Below, piece after piece: positions 21,065 through 30,034 of a stretch of DNA of 64,000 nucleotides (its first letter is position 1; every line of letters starts with the position of its first letter). The notes under the pieces were generated by a model. That model made no database searches and was not told where the DNA came from. It saw nothing but the letters and a program-made list of their open reading frames with translations. The DNA comes from CAVQZA01 sp963724805 (GTDB lineage Bacteria; Actinomycetota; Thermoleophilia; Gaiellales; Gaiellaceae), in contig CAVRWA010000011.1 of the NCBI GenBank assembly GCA_963724805.1, positions 434,001 through 498,000 of the forward strand. Direction: 5' to 3'. Both the position numbers and the translations under genes were made by a program.

Positions 21065-22293
21065 TGGACGTCAGGGTCGACCGGAAGCGGCTCGTCGAGT
21101 GGGCGAGCCGCGCGATCTCCGTCCCGAGCTTCACCGGCTCGGAGCAGGAGATGGCGACCATGATGGCCGAGACCTTCAAGGAGATGGGCCTCCGCGTGCA
21201 GTGGCAGCAGGTCGAGCAGGGCCGCGCCAACGTGCTCGGGATCCGTGAGGGCGCGGGCGGCGGGCCGACGTTGATGTTCAACGGCCACATGGACACGTCG
21301 TACTCCGGCCAGGAGCCCTGGCTGGCGCACGTGCCCGGCTTTCAGCCCGAGCCGTTCGTGAAGGACGGGCGCCTGTACGGGCTCGGGATCTCGAACATGA
21401 AGGGCGCGCTCGCCTGCTACGTCGAGGCTCTGCGGGCCCTAGCCGACGCGGGCGTGCGGCTGCGCGGCGACGTGATGATCGCAGCGGTCTGCGGCGAGAT
21501 CGAGAAGACGCAGCACGGCGACGCGCAGGGACCGCAGTATCGCGGCTACGCGGCCGGCTCCCGCTACCTCGTCTCTCACGGCGGCGTCGCCGACATGTGC
21601 ATCCTCGGCGAGCCGACGGAAGGGAAGGTCGTGCTCGGCCACTTCGGGTCGCTCTGGCTTCGCCTCTCGACGCAGGGCAACTTCATCCACACGGCGTTCA
21701 CCGAGGGAAAGCGCGGGCTGAACTCGATCCTCCGCATGCGCGAGGTGCTGGACGCCGTGCTCGCCTGGATCCCGGAGTGGGAAGACGATCCGGAGAACTC
21801 GTACAACGGTGCGAAGGCGATCGTCAACGTCGGCGCGATCAACGGCGGCTTCGGCTGGCGCGTCTCGCGCACGCCGCATCGAACCGACCTCTTCCTCGAC
21901 GTGCGGGTGCCGCCGACGAAGCCGATGGGGGACGCGCGGCGGCAGGTGATGGACTTCGTGCGCTCGCTGCGCGACCGGTTCCCCGACTACGGCATCGAGG
22001 GAGAGGTCTACGTGACCGCTCCGGGCGCCGAGATCGCGGCCGACCACCCACTCGTCGGCGCGATCGAGCAGAGCCACGAAGCGGTCTTCGGCACGGCGCC
22101 CGAGCGGGACGTGACTAGGTGGTTCTCGGATGCATCCGCGCTCACCAGGTACGGGATCCCGACGGTCAACTACGGGACGTCGACCGGCCTGCTCGACGAG
22201 GAGTACGGCGAGAATCTCGAGATCGAAGGCCTCGCGAAGATGACGAAGGTCTATGCGCTCGCGGCGATGAACGTCTGCGGGGTGGCGAGGTGA
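21064..22293 (+). CDS. M20 family metallohydrolase (peptidase/deacylase)
   Basis: 409-aa zinc-dependent amidohydrolase of the ArgE/DapE/CPG2 family. The first metal histidine is in LMFNGHMDTSYSG, the catalytic Glu pair is in AVCGEIEKTQ, and GEPTEGKVVLGHFGSLWL leads into the dimerisation domain. Late residues WFSDASALTRYGIPTVNYGT hold the metal-binding region of the C-terminal half. Family members hydrolyse N-acyl amino acids, carbamoyl groups or dipeptides. In this operon, opening or trimming an amide left by ring cleavage is a reasonable inference. ATG 21064 overlaps the upstream TGA. Confidence 0.9.
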   Translation: MDVRVDRKRLVEWASRAISVPSFTGSEQEMATMMAETFKEMGLRVQWQQVEQGRANVLGIREGAGGGPTLMFNGHMDTSYSGQEPWLAHVPGFQPEPFVKDGRLYGLGISNMKGALACYVEALRALADAGVRLRGDVMIAAVCGEIEKTQHGDAQGPQYRGYAAGSRYLVSHGGVADMCILGEPTEGKVVLGHFGSLWLRLSTQGNFIHTAFTEGKRGLNSILRMREVLDAVLAWIPEWEDDPENSYNGAKAIVNVGAINGGFGWRVSRTPHRTDLFLDVRVPPTKPMGDARRQVMDFVRSLRDRFPDYGIEGEVYVTAPGAEIAADHPLVGAIEQSHEAVFGTAPERDVTRWFSDASALTRYGIPTVNYGTSTGLLDEEYGENLEIEGLAKMTKVYALAAMNVCGVAR

Positions 22294-23159
22294 AGCTCGT
22301 CACGTTCGGCGACGGGCTAGTCGGCCGGGTCGGGGGCGACGACCTCGTCCATCGCCTCGACGTCCCCGACATGCGGGCGTACTTCGAGCGCGGTGGGGCA
22401 GACGACGTGGGGGAGGTCTACCCGCTCGAGGACGTGCGGCTGCGGGCGCCGATCGTCCCGAAGAAGTTCTTCCACACCGCCGGCAACTTCCGGGAGCACG
22501 AGGAGGAGTCGAAGCAGGTGGGCTGGACGCACGAGATCGCGCCGTGGATCGTCTTCTTCCAGAACGTCGACGCGATCATCGGGCCTGACGACCCCGTGAT
22601 CTACCCGGAGCACCTGACCGAGGAGCTCGACTACGAGCTCGAGCTCGCGGTCGTGATCAAGAGGGCCGGGAAGTGGTTCGCGCCGGAGGAGGCCGGCGAC
22701 TACATCGGCGGCTACCTGATCTTCAACGACATCACGGCGCGCGACATCCAGAGGCGCGAGATGCGCTCGGGCGTGTTCTCGTTCTGCAAGGCGATCGACA
22801 CGTTCTGCCCGCTCGGGCCGTGGATCGTGACGGCCGACGAGATCCCGGATCCGCACGACCTCGCGATGGAGCTGCGCGTGAACGGCGAATCGCGGCAGGT
22901 CTCGCATTCGTCCCGGATGAGCGTGACGATCCCGGAGATCGTCTCGCACTACTCCGCGCTCGGGTACAGCGCGGGCGATGTCCTCTCGACGGGGACGGTG
23001 AGCGGCGTCGCCGGGTTCTCGGAGGACGCGGCGTCCCTCTACCTCAAGCCCGGTGACGTGATGGAGTGCGAGATCGAGCGGATCGGCGTGCTTCGGAACC
23101 CGGTGATCTCGTGGCGGGACGGCCACGGCGAGCCCGCTCCCCCACGGGTGCGCTGGTGA
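22290..23159 (+). CDS. Fumarylacetoacetate hydrolase family protein
   Basis: 289-aa FAH-fold enzyme. Members cleave C-C bonds of acylpyruvates, decarboxylate oxaloacetate-like acids or hydrate dienoates in aromatic breakdown. The metal-binding acidic residues are seen in EELDYELELAVVIK, and the core signature in GYLIFNDITARDIQRREM, SFCKAIDTFCPLGPW and DVLSTGTVSGV. The N-terminal segment PIVPKKFFHTAGNFREHEEE corresponds to the usual 'kixxxGxNYxxHxxE' entry. GTG 22290 overlaps the M20 stop (GTGA). It is the last gene before an intergenic hairpin, so probably the end of the first transcription unit. Confidence 0.9.
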   Translation: MKLVTFGDGLVGRVGGDDLVHRLDVPDMRAYFERGGADDVGEVYPLEDVRLRAPIVPKKFFHTAGNFREHEEESKQVGWTHEIAPWIVFFQNVDAIIGPDDPVIYPEHLTEELDYELELAVVIKRAGKWFAPEEAGDYIGGYLIFNDITARDIQRREMRSGVFSFCKAIDTFCPLGPWIVTADEIPDPHDLAMELRVNGESRQVSHSSRMSVTIPEIVSHYSALGYSAGDVLSTGTVSGVAGFSEDAASLYLKPGDVMECEIERIGVLRNPVISWRDGHGEPAPPRVRW

Positions 23160-23164
23160 GCGCC

Positions 23165-23237
23165 GGCTGACGGTGAGCCCTTACAGGTACACGCGACAAG
23201 TTCGGGTCCCGACCCGCCCCCTGCTCGGGCGTCAGCC
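23165..23237. repeat. Intergenic palindrome, candidate terminator
   Basis: GGCTGACG (23165-23172) pairs perfectly with CGTCAGCC (23230-23237), enclosing CGGGT-CCCG-ACCCG as an inner hairpin. It begins 6 bp after the FAH stop. No T-run follows, so it is at best a rho-independent-like structure or an mRNA end-protecting stem. Confidence 0.5.
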
Positions 23238-23291
23238 TAGTCGCCGGGGCGGCCCGGCGCATCGTCCAATTCGTGCCGAAAGCGTGCCTCT

Positions 23292-24443
23292 TTGACCTGG
23301 CTGCGCGACGACGCGAAGCTCGCCCGCGTCCGCAGCCTGATGGACGAGGCGGATCTCGACGCGCTCGTCGTCCGCGCCCCCGACAACGTCCTCTACCTCT
23401 CGAACTTCTGGGGCATGAAGGGTTACGATGCCGTTGTCTTTCCCCGCGACGGCGAGCCGGTGCTGATCTGTCTCGAGGTCTCCGCCGACGCCGCTGCCCG
23501 CACTGCCTGGACGGCGGACGTCCGCTTCCTCACCGGCTACGACGAGAGCGACCCTCGTCCACCGACCGCTCGAACGCTGGAGCTCGCGCTCGATGCGGCC
23601 GCGCCGTACGAGCGCGTCGGGCTCGAGCTGTCGCTCGGCACCCAGGCGGCCGACCAGATGGTCGGCGAGCCCACCACCTTCACCAAAGCGTGGTTCGACG
23701 CCTTCCCCGGCGCGGCCGACGCGATGCCTGTCCTCAACGCGGCCCGCGCGATCAAGACCGCGCAGGAGATCGAACGCATGCGCCTCGCCAACGAGATCGC
23801 CGCAGGGGCGATGGAGCACGTGGCCGAGCTCCTGCGTCCCGGCATGCGCGAGAGCGAGGTGGGCGCTCTTTGGAACGGGTACGTCCACCGCGAGGGCACC
23901 GGCTTCGAGGGCAAGGTCGAGCTCGCGCACGGCTTCTCTCTCATCTGGTCGGGCCCGGGGATCCGCACCTTCACCCCGACCGGCCACCGGCCCGTGCAGG
24001 AGCACGAGCCGACTCTGTTCGAGATCTGGGTCTGCGCCGACGGGTACTGGTGCGACCACACGAAGAACCTCTGCCCGGGCGAGCTGACTCCGGAATACGA
24101 TCGTCTGCTCGATCAGCTCCTCGACGTGTACAACGCGGCGGTCGCCCACTGTCGCCCCGGCGCGAGCTTTGCCGAGCTCGACCGTCTCATCCGTGACGGG
24201 ATCGCCGAGGCGGGCTACCCCGGCCAGCCGTCACATCCGATCTGTCACGGGGTCGGTGCACGCGCCCATGAGCCGCCGTACGCACACCAGGCCGGCGGCG
24301 GCACGATCGAGGAGGGGATGGTGCTCGCGATCGAGCCCGGGATCTACTGGGAGGGCGGGGGCGGGCTCCGCCTCGAGGACAACTACCTCATCACCGCGGA
24401 GGGGCCCGAGAAGCTCTGCCGCTTCCCGGACGACTTCCGATGA
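23292..24443 (+). CDS. M24 family metallopeptidase (Xaa-Pro aminopeptidase-like)
   Basis: 383-aa pita-bread fold enzyme with an N-terminal creatinase-type domain (residues 1-~150) and a catalytic domain. The metal ligands are visible: two Asp in VCADGYWCDHTKNLC, His in ICHGVGARAHEPPY, and Glu in VLAIEPGIYWEGG and LRLEDNYLIT. It therefore differs from the degenerate relative at 37959-39068. In catabolic operons such proteins may act on small amides (creatinase-like) rather than peptides. TTG 23292 is the family-length start; no strong ribosome-binding site is seen. Confidence 0.88.
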   Translation: MTWLRDDAKLARVRSLMDEADLDALVVRAPDNVLYLSNFWGMKGYDAVVFPRDGEPVLICLEVSADAAARTAWTADVRFLTGYDESDPRPPTARTLELALDAAAPYERVGLELSLGTQAADQMVGEPTTFTKAWFDAFPGAADAMPVLNAARAIKTAQEIERMRLANEIAAGAMEHVAELLRPGMRESEVGALWNGYVHREGTGFEGKVELAHGFSLIWSGPGIRTFTPTGHRPVQEHEPTLFEIWVCADGYWCDHTKNLCPGELTPEYDRLLDQLLDVYNAAVAHCRPGASFAELDRLIRDGIAEAGYPGQPSHPICHGVGARAHEPPYAHQAGGGTIEEGMVLAIEPGIYWEGGGGLRLEDNYLITAEGPEKLCRFPDDFR

Positions 24444-25621
24444 GCGACCTGATCTGGACCGGCGCGCTCAACGACCCGTTCCGCCTCGGCGGCTCCGTCG
24501 GCCTGTACGACACCACACTCCGCGACGGCGAACAGACGGTGGGAGTCGTGCTCGACTCCGAGCAGAAGCTCGAGATCGCCCGTGCGCTCGACGAGCTCGG
24601 AATCGACCGGATCGAAGCGGGCTTCCCCCGAGTCTCGGACGACGACTGGCGCGCCGTCGAGCTGATCTCCGCCGCCGGCCTGCGCGCCGAGATCTGGGGC
24701 TTCTCGCGCGCGGTCCCGGCCGACCTCGAGGCTCTCGTCGAGCTCGGCGTCCGTGCTTCCGTGATCGAGTCGCCGATCTCCGACCTCAAGCTCGACGCGA
24801 TCGGCGTCAGCCGCGAGAAGATGCTCGAAAGGATCACCGACGCGATGCGCTTCGCCGCCGAGCACGGGATCCGCGCCGCTTTCTTCGGCGTCGACTCGAC
24901 GCGCGCAGACCCGGGCTTCTACGAGCAGGTCTACCGCGGCGCGGTCGAGGCCGGAGCGCAGGAGGTCGTCGTCGTCGACACGCTCGGGATCGCCTCGCCC
25001 GAGGCGGTCGCCGAGCTCGTCGGCCGGACCGTCGGCTGGGTCGGCTCCGGCGTCCCTGTTCATTTCCACGGCCACAACGACTTCGGCGTCGCGACGGCGT
25101 CGGCCGTCGCCGCCGTGCGCGCGGGCGCGACATGGGTGCAGGGAACGATCAACGGGATGGGCGAGCGTGCCGGGAACGCCGACCTCGGCGAGGTGGCGCT
25201 CGCGCTGCGCGCGCTGTACGGCGTGGAGTCGAATCTGCGTCTCGACCGCATCCGCGCCGCCTCGGAACGCGTGCGCGAGCTCTCGGGCTACGGACTCGCA
25301 CCGTGGAAGCCCGTCACCGGCGAGACGCTCTTCCGGCGCGAGAGCGGCGCCGTGGCGAGCCAGTTCCACGACCCGCCCTCGATCGAGCCGTACTCGTCGG
25401 AGCTCGTCGCCACCGAGCGCGGGATCGTGCTCGGAAAGAAGAGCGGGCTCGACTCGATCAGGATCAAGGCGGAGGAGCTCGGCCTCGACGTGCCCGAGGA
25501 GCGGCGGGCCGACCTGCTCTCAGCGGTCAAGCGCCTCGGTACCCAGAAGCGCGGGCTCGTCACCGACGACGAGTTCCGCGCTCTCGTCGCGGGAAGGAGC
25601 GTGAGCGATGGCCGACTATGA
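24440..25621 (+). CDS. HMG-lyase-like acyl-CoA condensing enzyme (homocitrate/isopropylmalate synthase family)
   Basis: 393-aa TIM-barrel enzyme that condenses acetyl-CoA with a 2-oxo acid, or runs the related lyase reaction. GLYDTTLRDGEQTVGV holds the catalytic Arg-Asp pair, VHFHGHNDFGVATA the metal histidines, and NGMGERAGNADLGEV the conserved loop; SQFHDPPSIEPYSS and the LGKKSGLDSI segment match the NifV-like subgroup. It lacks the LeuA regulatory domain of about 120 residues, so feedback control by an amino acid is unlikely. ATG 24440 overlaps the M24 stop (ATGA), and its end overlaps the next gene by 14 bp. The substrate is unknown. Confidence 0.85.
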   Translation: MSDLIWTGALNDPFRLGGSVGLYDTTLRDGEQTVGVVLDSEQKLEIARALDELGIDRIEAGFPRVSDDDWRAVELISAAGLRAEIWGFSRAVPADLEALVELGVRASVIESPISDLKLDAIGVSREKMLERITDAMRFAAEHGIRAAFFGVDSTRADPGFYEQVYRGAVEAGAQEVVVVDTLGIASPEAVAELVGRTVGWVGSGVPVHFHGHNDFGVATASAVAAVRAGATWVQGTINGMGERAGNADLGEVALALRALYGVESNLRLDRIRAASERVRELSGYGLAPWKPVTGETLFRRESGAVASQFHDPPSIEPYSSELVATERGIVLGKKSGLDSIRIKAEELGLDVPEERRADLLSAVKRLGTQKRGLVTDDEFRALVAGRSVSDGRL

Positions 25622-27233
25622 CGCAGTGATCGTCGGCAGCGGGATCAACTCGCTGGCGGCGGGCGCGATCCTCGCGAAGGCCGGCTGGCGGGTCTGCGTC
25701 GTCGAGCGAAACGACTACCTCGGCGGCGCCGTCAAGACCGCCGAGCTCACGGAGCCCGGCTTCCACCACGACGTGTTCAGCGCGTGGCACCCGCTCTGGG
25801 TCGGCGGCGCAGCGCACGCCGAGCTCGGCGACGACCTCGCGGCACGGGGGCTCGAGTACCTCAACACCGACTTCCCGACCGGGTCGCTCTATCCGGACGG
25901 CTCGGCCGCGTTCTTGCTTCGCTCGACCGACGCGAACGCCGCGGAGCTCGAGAGCTATGCAGTCGGCGACGGCGAGGCCTGGAAGGCGACGGCGGGCTCG
26001 TTCCTCGCGAACGCGGATCTCTCGTTCGGCCTGCTCGGCACCGAGCTCTGGTCTCCCGCGGGCGCCCGGCTGGCGCTCAAGGCGTACCGCCGACTCGGCC
26101 GACGCGGGCTGCTCGAGTTCACCGGCGGCCTACTCGTCTCGTGCCGCGACTGGGCCTCCGACACGTTCGGCTCCGAGCGCGCGCACGGCCTGCTCGCGCC
26201 GTGGGTGCTCCACACCGGGCTCGGGCCGGACGCTGCTTCGTCCGGGTTCATGGCCCAGGTGATCGCGGTCGCGACCCAGGAGGGCGGGATGCCGATCCCG
26301 CGCGGCGGCGGCGCGCGGCTCGCCGACGCGCTGGTGACCCTCATCCGCGACCTCGGCGGCGTGTGCGAGACCGGAGCCGACGTCGAGCGCGTGCTCGTCA
26401 CGAGCGGGCGCGCCGCGGGCGTGCGGCTCGCGGGCGGAGAGACGGTCACGGCGGAGCGCGCGGTGGTCTGCAACGTCACGCCGACCCAGCTCTACGGCCG
26501 GCTCCTCGAGGATCCCCCCGCCGAGCTCGCCGCCGCGGGGCGCCGGTACCGCTACGGCCGCGGCGAGATGCAGATCCACCTCGCGCTCTCGGAGCGACCG
26601 CGCTGGGAAGGCGACGAGCGCCTCGGCAAGACCGCGATCCTCCACGTGACTCCGGGGCTCGACGGGGTCTCGCGCGCCGTCAACGAGGCCGACCGAGGGC
26701 TGCTGCCGGCCGAGGCGACGATCGTCTGCGGCCAGCCGATGACGATGGACGAGAGCCGGGCCCCCGAAGGCACGTGGATCATCTGGATCCAGCTCCAGGA
26801 GCTGCCGAGGCACGTGAAGGGTGATGCCGCCGGCGTGCTCGACACGGGTGACGGCGCGTGGACAGAGTCGTTGCGGGAGCGCTACGCGGATCGCATCGTC
26901 GAGCGGCTCGCGCGCCACGCGCCGAACCTCGAGGCGTCGATCCTGAAACGCGTCGTGCTCTCACCGGCCGACCTCGAGGCGGCCAACGTCAACCTCGCGG
27001 GCGGCGACCCGTACTCGGGCGCGCTCTCGCTCGACCAGAACTTCCTCTGGCGCCCCTTCCCCCAGCAGCCCGGCCACGCGACGCCCGTCGAAGGGCTGTA
27101 CCACATCGGCGCCTCGACGCATCCCGGGCCCGGGCTCGGCGCGGGCTCCGGCACCCTGGTCGCGCACGAGCTGCTCGAGCCGCCGCTCACCGAGAAGGCG
27201 ATCGGCAAGCTGCGCGGAATCGTCCGTCGCTAG
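25608..27233 (+). CDS. Phytoene-desaturase-like FAD-dependent oxidoreductase
   Basis: 541-aa flavoprotein. The N-terminal dinucleotide-binding motif is YDAVIVGSGINSLAAGAILA, followed by VCVVERNDYLGGAVKTAEL, and a C-terminal FAD segment (LYHIGASTHPGPGLGAGSGT) matches the CrtI/NAD(P)-dependent desaturase family. No other carotenoid gene is nearby, so a role on a cluster metabolite is more likely than carotenoid synthesis. A GGAAGGAG ribosome-binding site precedes ATG 25608. The 14-bp overlap with the synthase upstream indicates coupled expression. The 3' end overlaps the convergent GntR gene by 4 bp. Confidence 0.87.
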   Translation: MADYDAVIVGSGINSLAAGAILAKAGWRVCVVERNDYLGGAVKTAELTEPGFHHDVFSAWHPLWVGGAAHAELGDDLAARGLEYLNTDFPTGSLYPDGSAAFLLRSTDANAAELESYAVGDGEAWKATAGSFLANADLSFGLLGTELWSPAGARLALKAYRRLGRRGLLEFTGGLLVSCRDWASDTFGSERAHGLLAPWVLHTGLGPDAASSGFMAQVIAVATQEGGMPIPRGGGARLADALVTLIRDLGGVCETGADVERVLVTSGRAAGVRLAGGETVTAERAVVCNVTPTQLYGRLLEDPPAELAAAGRRYRYGRGEMQIHLALSERPRWEGDERLGKTAILHVTPGLDGVSRAVNEADRGLLPAEATIVCGQPMTMDESRAPEGTWIIWIQLQELPRHVKGDAAGVLDTGDGAWTESLRERYADRIVERLARHAPNLEASILKRVVLSPADLEAANVNLAGGDPYSGALSLDQNFLWRPFPQQPGHATPVEGLYHIGASTHPGPGLGAGSGTLVAHELLEPPLTEKAIGKLRGIVRR

Positions 27234-27928
27234 GGCTCGAAGATGCCGCGCCCGCCGAGCTCGTGCGAGTAGAAGTCGCCGAAGAGCTCGAGGTGCTCGG
27301 AGAGCGCCTGCGCCGCCAGCTCCGAGTCGTGCTTCGAGCACGCGACGAGGAGCGCACGGTCGAGGGCCGCATGCCGGTCCTGCAGGCTGCCGTGCTGGGC
27401 GAGAAGCGCGGCCCGGTAGCGTTCGCAGCTCTCCCAGGCGGGCCGGATCAGCCGCACGAGCCAGGGCGAGCCCGCGGCCTCGTAGAGCGCGAAGTGGAAG
27501 TCGGTGTGAGCGCGCATCGCGTGCCGGACGTCGCCGCGGCCACGCGCGTCGACGCATTCCTCGAGCAGCTCCGCCGCCCGGCCCTGCTCCTCATCGTCGA
27601 ACCGTTCGGCCGCGCGCCGGACCGCCATCGTCTCGAGCGCGAGCCGCACCTCGAAAAGATCACGCAGCTCATCCACGTCGAGCGCAGTCACCTTGGCGCC
27701 GTGGTGGGGGACGTGCTCGGCCAGCCCGAGCGCCTCGAGCTGGCGCACCGCCTCGCGGATTGGGGAGATGCTCATCCCGAGCGTGCTCGCGAGATCCTCC
27801 AGCCGGAGCGGCGTCCCCGGAACGATCTCACCGAGGACGATTGCCTCCCGCAGCTCGGCGAGCGCGGCCTCGGCCATCGTGCGATGGCGCAACTGGACGC
27901 TGGGTTCCCGGGTGCGATGCGAGCTCAT
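27230..27928 (-). CDS. GntR family (FCD/FadR-type) transcriptional regulator
   Basis: 232 aa. The N-terminal winged HTH (LRLEDLASTLGMSISPIREAVRQLEALGLAEH) is followed by an all-helical FCD ligand domain whose metal/ligand residues appear in AHTDFHFALYEAAGSPWL and the HAALDRALLVA helix. FCD regulators usually bind carboxylic acids and repress catabolic genes. It is divergent from the second luciferase-like gene with 103 bp between the starts, and a 16-bp inverted repeat (27971-27986) lies in that space. ATG 27928 is chosen because the long upstream extension would cross this control region. It is likely to control the flanking operons; ligand unknown. Confidence 0.88.
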   Translation of the reverse strand: MSSHRTREPSVQLRHRTMAEAALAELREAIVLGEIVPGTPLRLEDLASTLGMSISPIREAVRQLEALGLAEHVPHHGAKVTALDVDELRDLFEVRLALETMAVRRAAERFDDEEQGRAAELLEECVDARGRGDVRHAMRAHTDFHFALYEAAGSPWLVRLIRPAWESCERYRAALLAQHGSLQDRHAALDRALLVACSKHDSELAAQALSEHLELFGDFYSHELGGRGIFEP

Positions 27929-27970
27929 GACGGCGCTTCTCGCGCGCAACTTCCCACGCTCTTGATCAGA

Positions 27971-27986
27971 TGTCAAACAACTGACA
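27971..27986. promoter_or_regulatory. Candidate GntR operator
   Basis: TGTCA-aacaac-TGACA is a perfect inverted repeat in the divergent space between the GntR regulator and the luciferase-like gene. On the minus strand its right half reads TTGACA and could double as a -35 box for the regulator, allowing autoregulation. Binding is inferred only. Confidence 0.45.
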
Positions 27987-28031
27987 GGATTGCGCCCTCG
28001 ACTGTGCCGTGAGGCGGAGAACGGAGGCGCC

Positions 28032-29087
28032 GTGAAGTTCAGCATCTACTCGGAGATCCAGAGCTGGCCCGGTAAGTCGCCGGAGAAGATGTACGCCGAG
28101 GCCCTCGAGCAGGTCGTGAACGCGGACCGGCTCGGCTACGACGCCTACGCGATCATCGAGCATTTCTTCTTCCCGAAGTTCTCGATCTCGGCGAACCCGA
28201 CCGCGTTCTTCGCGGCCGCGGCGCAGCGGACGAAGCGGATCAACTTCCGCACGCTCCTCCACGTCCTCCCGTTCCACAACCCGATCGTGCTCGCGCACCA
28301 GATCGCCGTCACCGACATCCTCCTGGAGGGTCGCTATGAGTTCGGCGTCGGCCGGGGCCACGGCTGGATGCCGACCAAGGCCGGGATCCCCCTCGACCCC
28401 GACTCGCGCGAGCGCTACGAGGAGTCGGTCGAGCTGCTCTTCACCGCGCTCGGCCAGGACTCGTTCTCGTTCGACGGCAAGTACTTCAAGGTCGAGAACA
28501 CGGGGATCGTGCCCCGTCCGCACCGGAAGTTCCGCGTGTTCCTCGGCGGCACGTCGGATCGCACGTACGAGCTCGCGGCAGAGCGCGGCTGGGCGGTCGT
28601 GGTGCCCCCGCTTCTGCCGTATGCCGCGCTCAAGGATCAGCTCGACCTCTACCGCGCCCGCTGCGCCGAGCACGGCACGACCCCGGACATCGTCTGGATC
28701 CACGCCTGCTACATCGACGAGGACCGCGACACCGCGCGCCGGGAGGCGGAGCAGTGGATGAAAGGCTTCCTCGCGGGGAACGCGTCGCCGCTGACCGAGC
28801 ACGAGCCGCCGCCCGCGGACGACCTCCGCGCGGCGGGGTACGGCTTCTACGCCGCGGGGATCATGGAGGAGCTCGCAGCGACCCCGTACGACCAGATGAT
28901 CGAGGGCGACATCGTCTGGGTCGGGACGCCCGCAGACGTGATCGCGCGGATCGAGGACGTGCTGAAGGTTTGCGAGGGCGTGACCGAGATCGCGATCACG
29001 GTCAACGCCGGCGGCGCCGAGCACTGGCAGGCGATCAAGGCCCAGGAGCTGTTCGCCCGCGACGTGATGCCCCATTTCGGTGGCTGA
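28032..29087 (+). CDS. Luciferase-like (LLM) flavin-dependent monooxygenase, second copy
   Basis: 351-aa luciferase-superfamily protein, distinct from the copy at 20030. MKFSIYSEIQSWPGKSPEKM starts the barrel. DAYAIIEHFFFPKFS resembles the EHHF motif of luciferase-like alkanal monooxygenases, and RYEFGVGRGHGWMPTKAGIP is the flavin-phosphate loop. These features fit FMN-dependent two-component monooxygenases, which need a separate flavin reductase; none is in the window. GTG 28032 has a GGAGG ribosome-binding site 4 bp upstream. It overlaps the next gene by 8 bp and is the first gene under the divergent GntR control region. Confidence 0.88.
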   Translation: MKFSIYSEIQSWPGKSPEKMYAEALEQVVNADRLGYDAYAIIEHFFFPKFSISANPTAFFAAAAQRTKRINFRTLLHVLPFHNPIVLAHQIAVTDILLEGRYEFGVGRGHGWMPTKAGIPLDPDSRERYEESVELLFTALGQDSFSFDGKYFKVENTGIVPRPHRKFRVFLGGTSDRTYELAAERGWAVVVPPLLPYAALKDQLDLYRARCAEHGTTPDIVWIHACYIDEDRDTARREAEQWMKGFLAGNASPLTEHEPPPADDLRAAGYGFYAAGIMEELAATPYDQMIEGDIVWVGTPADVIARIEDVLKVCEGVTEIAITVNAGGAEHWQAIKAQELFARDVMPHFGG

Positions 29088-29958
29088 CCCGTCCTTCTCG
29101 ATCTCCGAGGTCTCGACGCTGCGCGCGAGCTTCGGCGAGGACGTCGGGGCCTACGCGGCCGCGGGGGCCGACGGGATCGGCATCTGGGAGATGAAGCTTC
29201 CCCAGGGCGGCGACGCCGAGAGCCTCGCCCTCATCCGCGACAGCGGGCTCGAGGTCACGAACTGCATCCCCGCGATTCCGTCGATCCTGCCGCTCCCGCT
29301 CATGGACGGGCCGGTCGACCCGCGCGAGCGGATCGAGGCCGTGTGCGCGTCGATCCGCCGGCTGGCGCCGTTCGAGCCGCAGAGCATGGTGTGCCTCACG
29401 GGCCCGCAGGGCGAGCTCGATCCGGTCGAGGCGCACCGGCTCGTGATCGACGGCCTGCGCCGGATCGGCCGCGAAGCGCAGGCGGCCGGGGTGCGCGTCG
29501 GGCTCGAGCCGATCCAGCGAATCGGCGCCGAGAACTGGACGATCCCCACCACGATCCACGATGCGGTCGAGCTGCTGGGCGAGGTCGGTGACGACAGCCT
29601 CGGGATCACGTTCGACGTCTGGAACCTCTGGAACGGCGCCACGCTCCTCGACGACATCCGCGATCACGCCGCGTGCTTCACCGGCGTCCACGTGAGCGAC
29701 TGGCGCGAGCCGACGCGCGGGTGGTGCGACCGTGTGCTGCCGGGCGACGGCGTCGCCGACCTGGCCGGAATCCTCGCCGCGCTCGCCGACGCCGGCTGGC
29801 GCGGGCCGTACGACCTCGAGATCTTCTCCGACGACGGCACCTTCGGTAACGACTACGAAGGGTCGCTGTGGCGCCTTCCCGCCGAGGAGCTGGCCCGGCG
29901 GGGTCACGAGGCGTTCACGGCGGCGTGGAAGGCGGGCAAGGAGGGCATGCACGTTTGA
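29080..29958 (+). CDS. Sugar phosphate isomerase/epimerase family TIM-barrel protein
   Basis: 292-aa AP-endonuclease-2-like barrel (xylose-isomerase-like). Metal-site residues are suggested by VGLEPIQRIGAENW (Glu), ITFDVWNLWNGATLL (Asp), GVHVSDWREPTRGW (His, Asp) and PYDLEIFSDD (Glu). Such enzymes epimerise or isomerise ketoses, hydroxypyruvate, inosose and similar compounds. GTG 29080 overlaps the monooxygenase gene. Its place between a monooxygenase and a LIV-type importer suggests action on a small oxo-acid intermediate, but the substrate cannot be read from sequence. Confidence 0.83.
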   Translation: MADPSFSISEVSTLRASFGEDVGAYAAAGADGIGIWEMKLPQGGDAESLALIRDSGLEVTNCIPAIPSILPLPLMDGPVDPRERIEAVCASIRRLAPFEPQSMVCLTGPQGELDPVEAHRLVIDGLRRIGREAQAAGVRVGLEPIQRIGAENWTIPTTIHDAVELLGEVGDDSLGITFDVWNLWNGATLLDDIRDHAACFTGVHVSDWREPTRGWCDRVLPGDGVADLAGILAALADAGWRGPYDLEIFSDDGTFGNDYEGSLWRLPAEELARRGHEAFTAAWKAGKEGMHV

Positions 29959-30034
29959 CCTGAGACCGCCCGGCGTTCTGTAATCCAGTCGCCCGCCGCG
30001 CCTCCGCGTCGGCGACACGAGCAGAGGAGACGAA

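Noticed and set aside
25608..27233. Carotenoid biosynthesis gene
   Set aside because: The family match is to CrtI-like oxidoreductases, but no phytoene synthase, cyclase or prenyl transferase is nearby and the gene is embedded in a catabolic operon.
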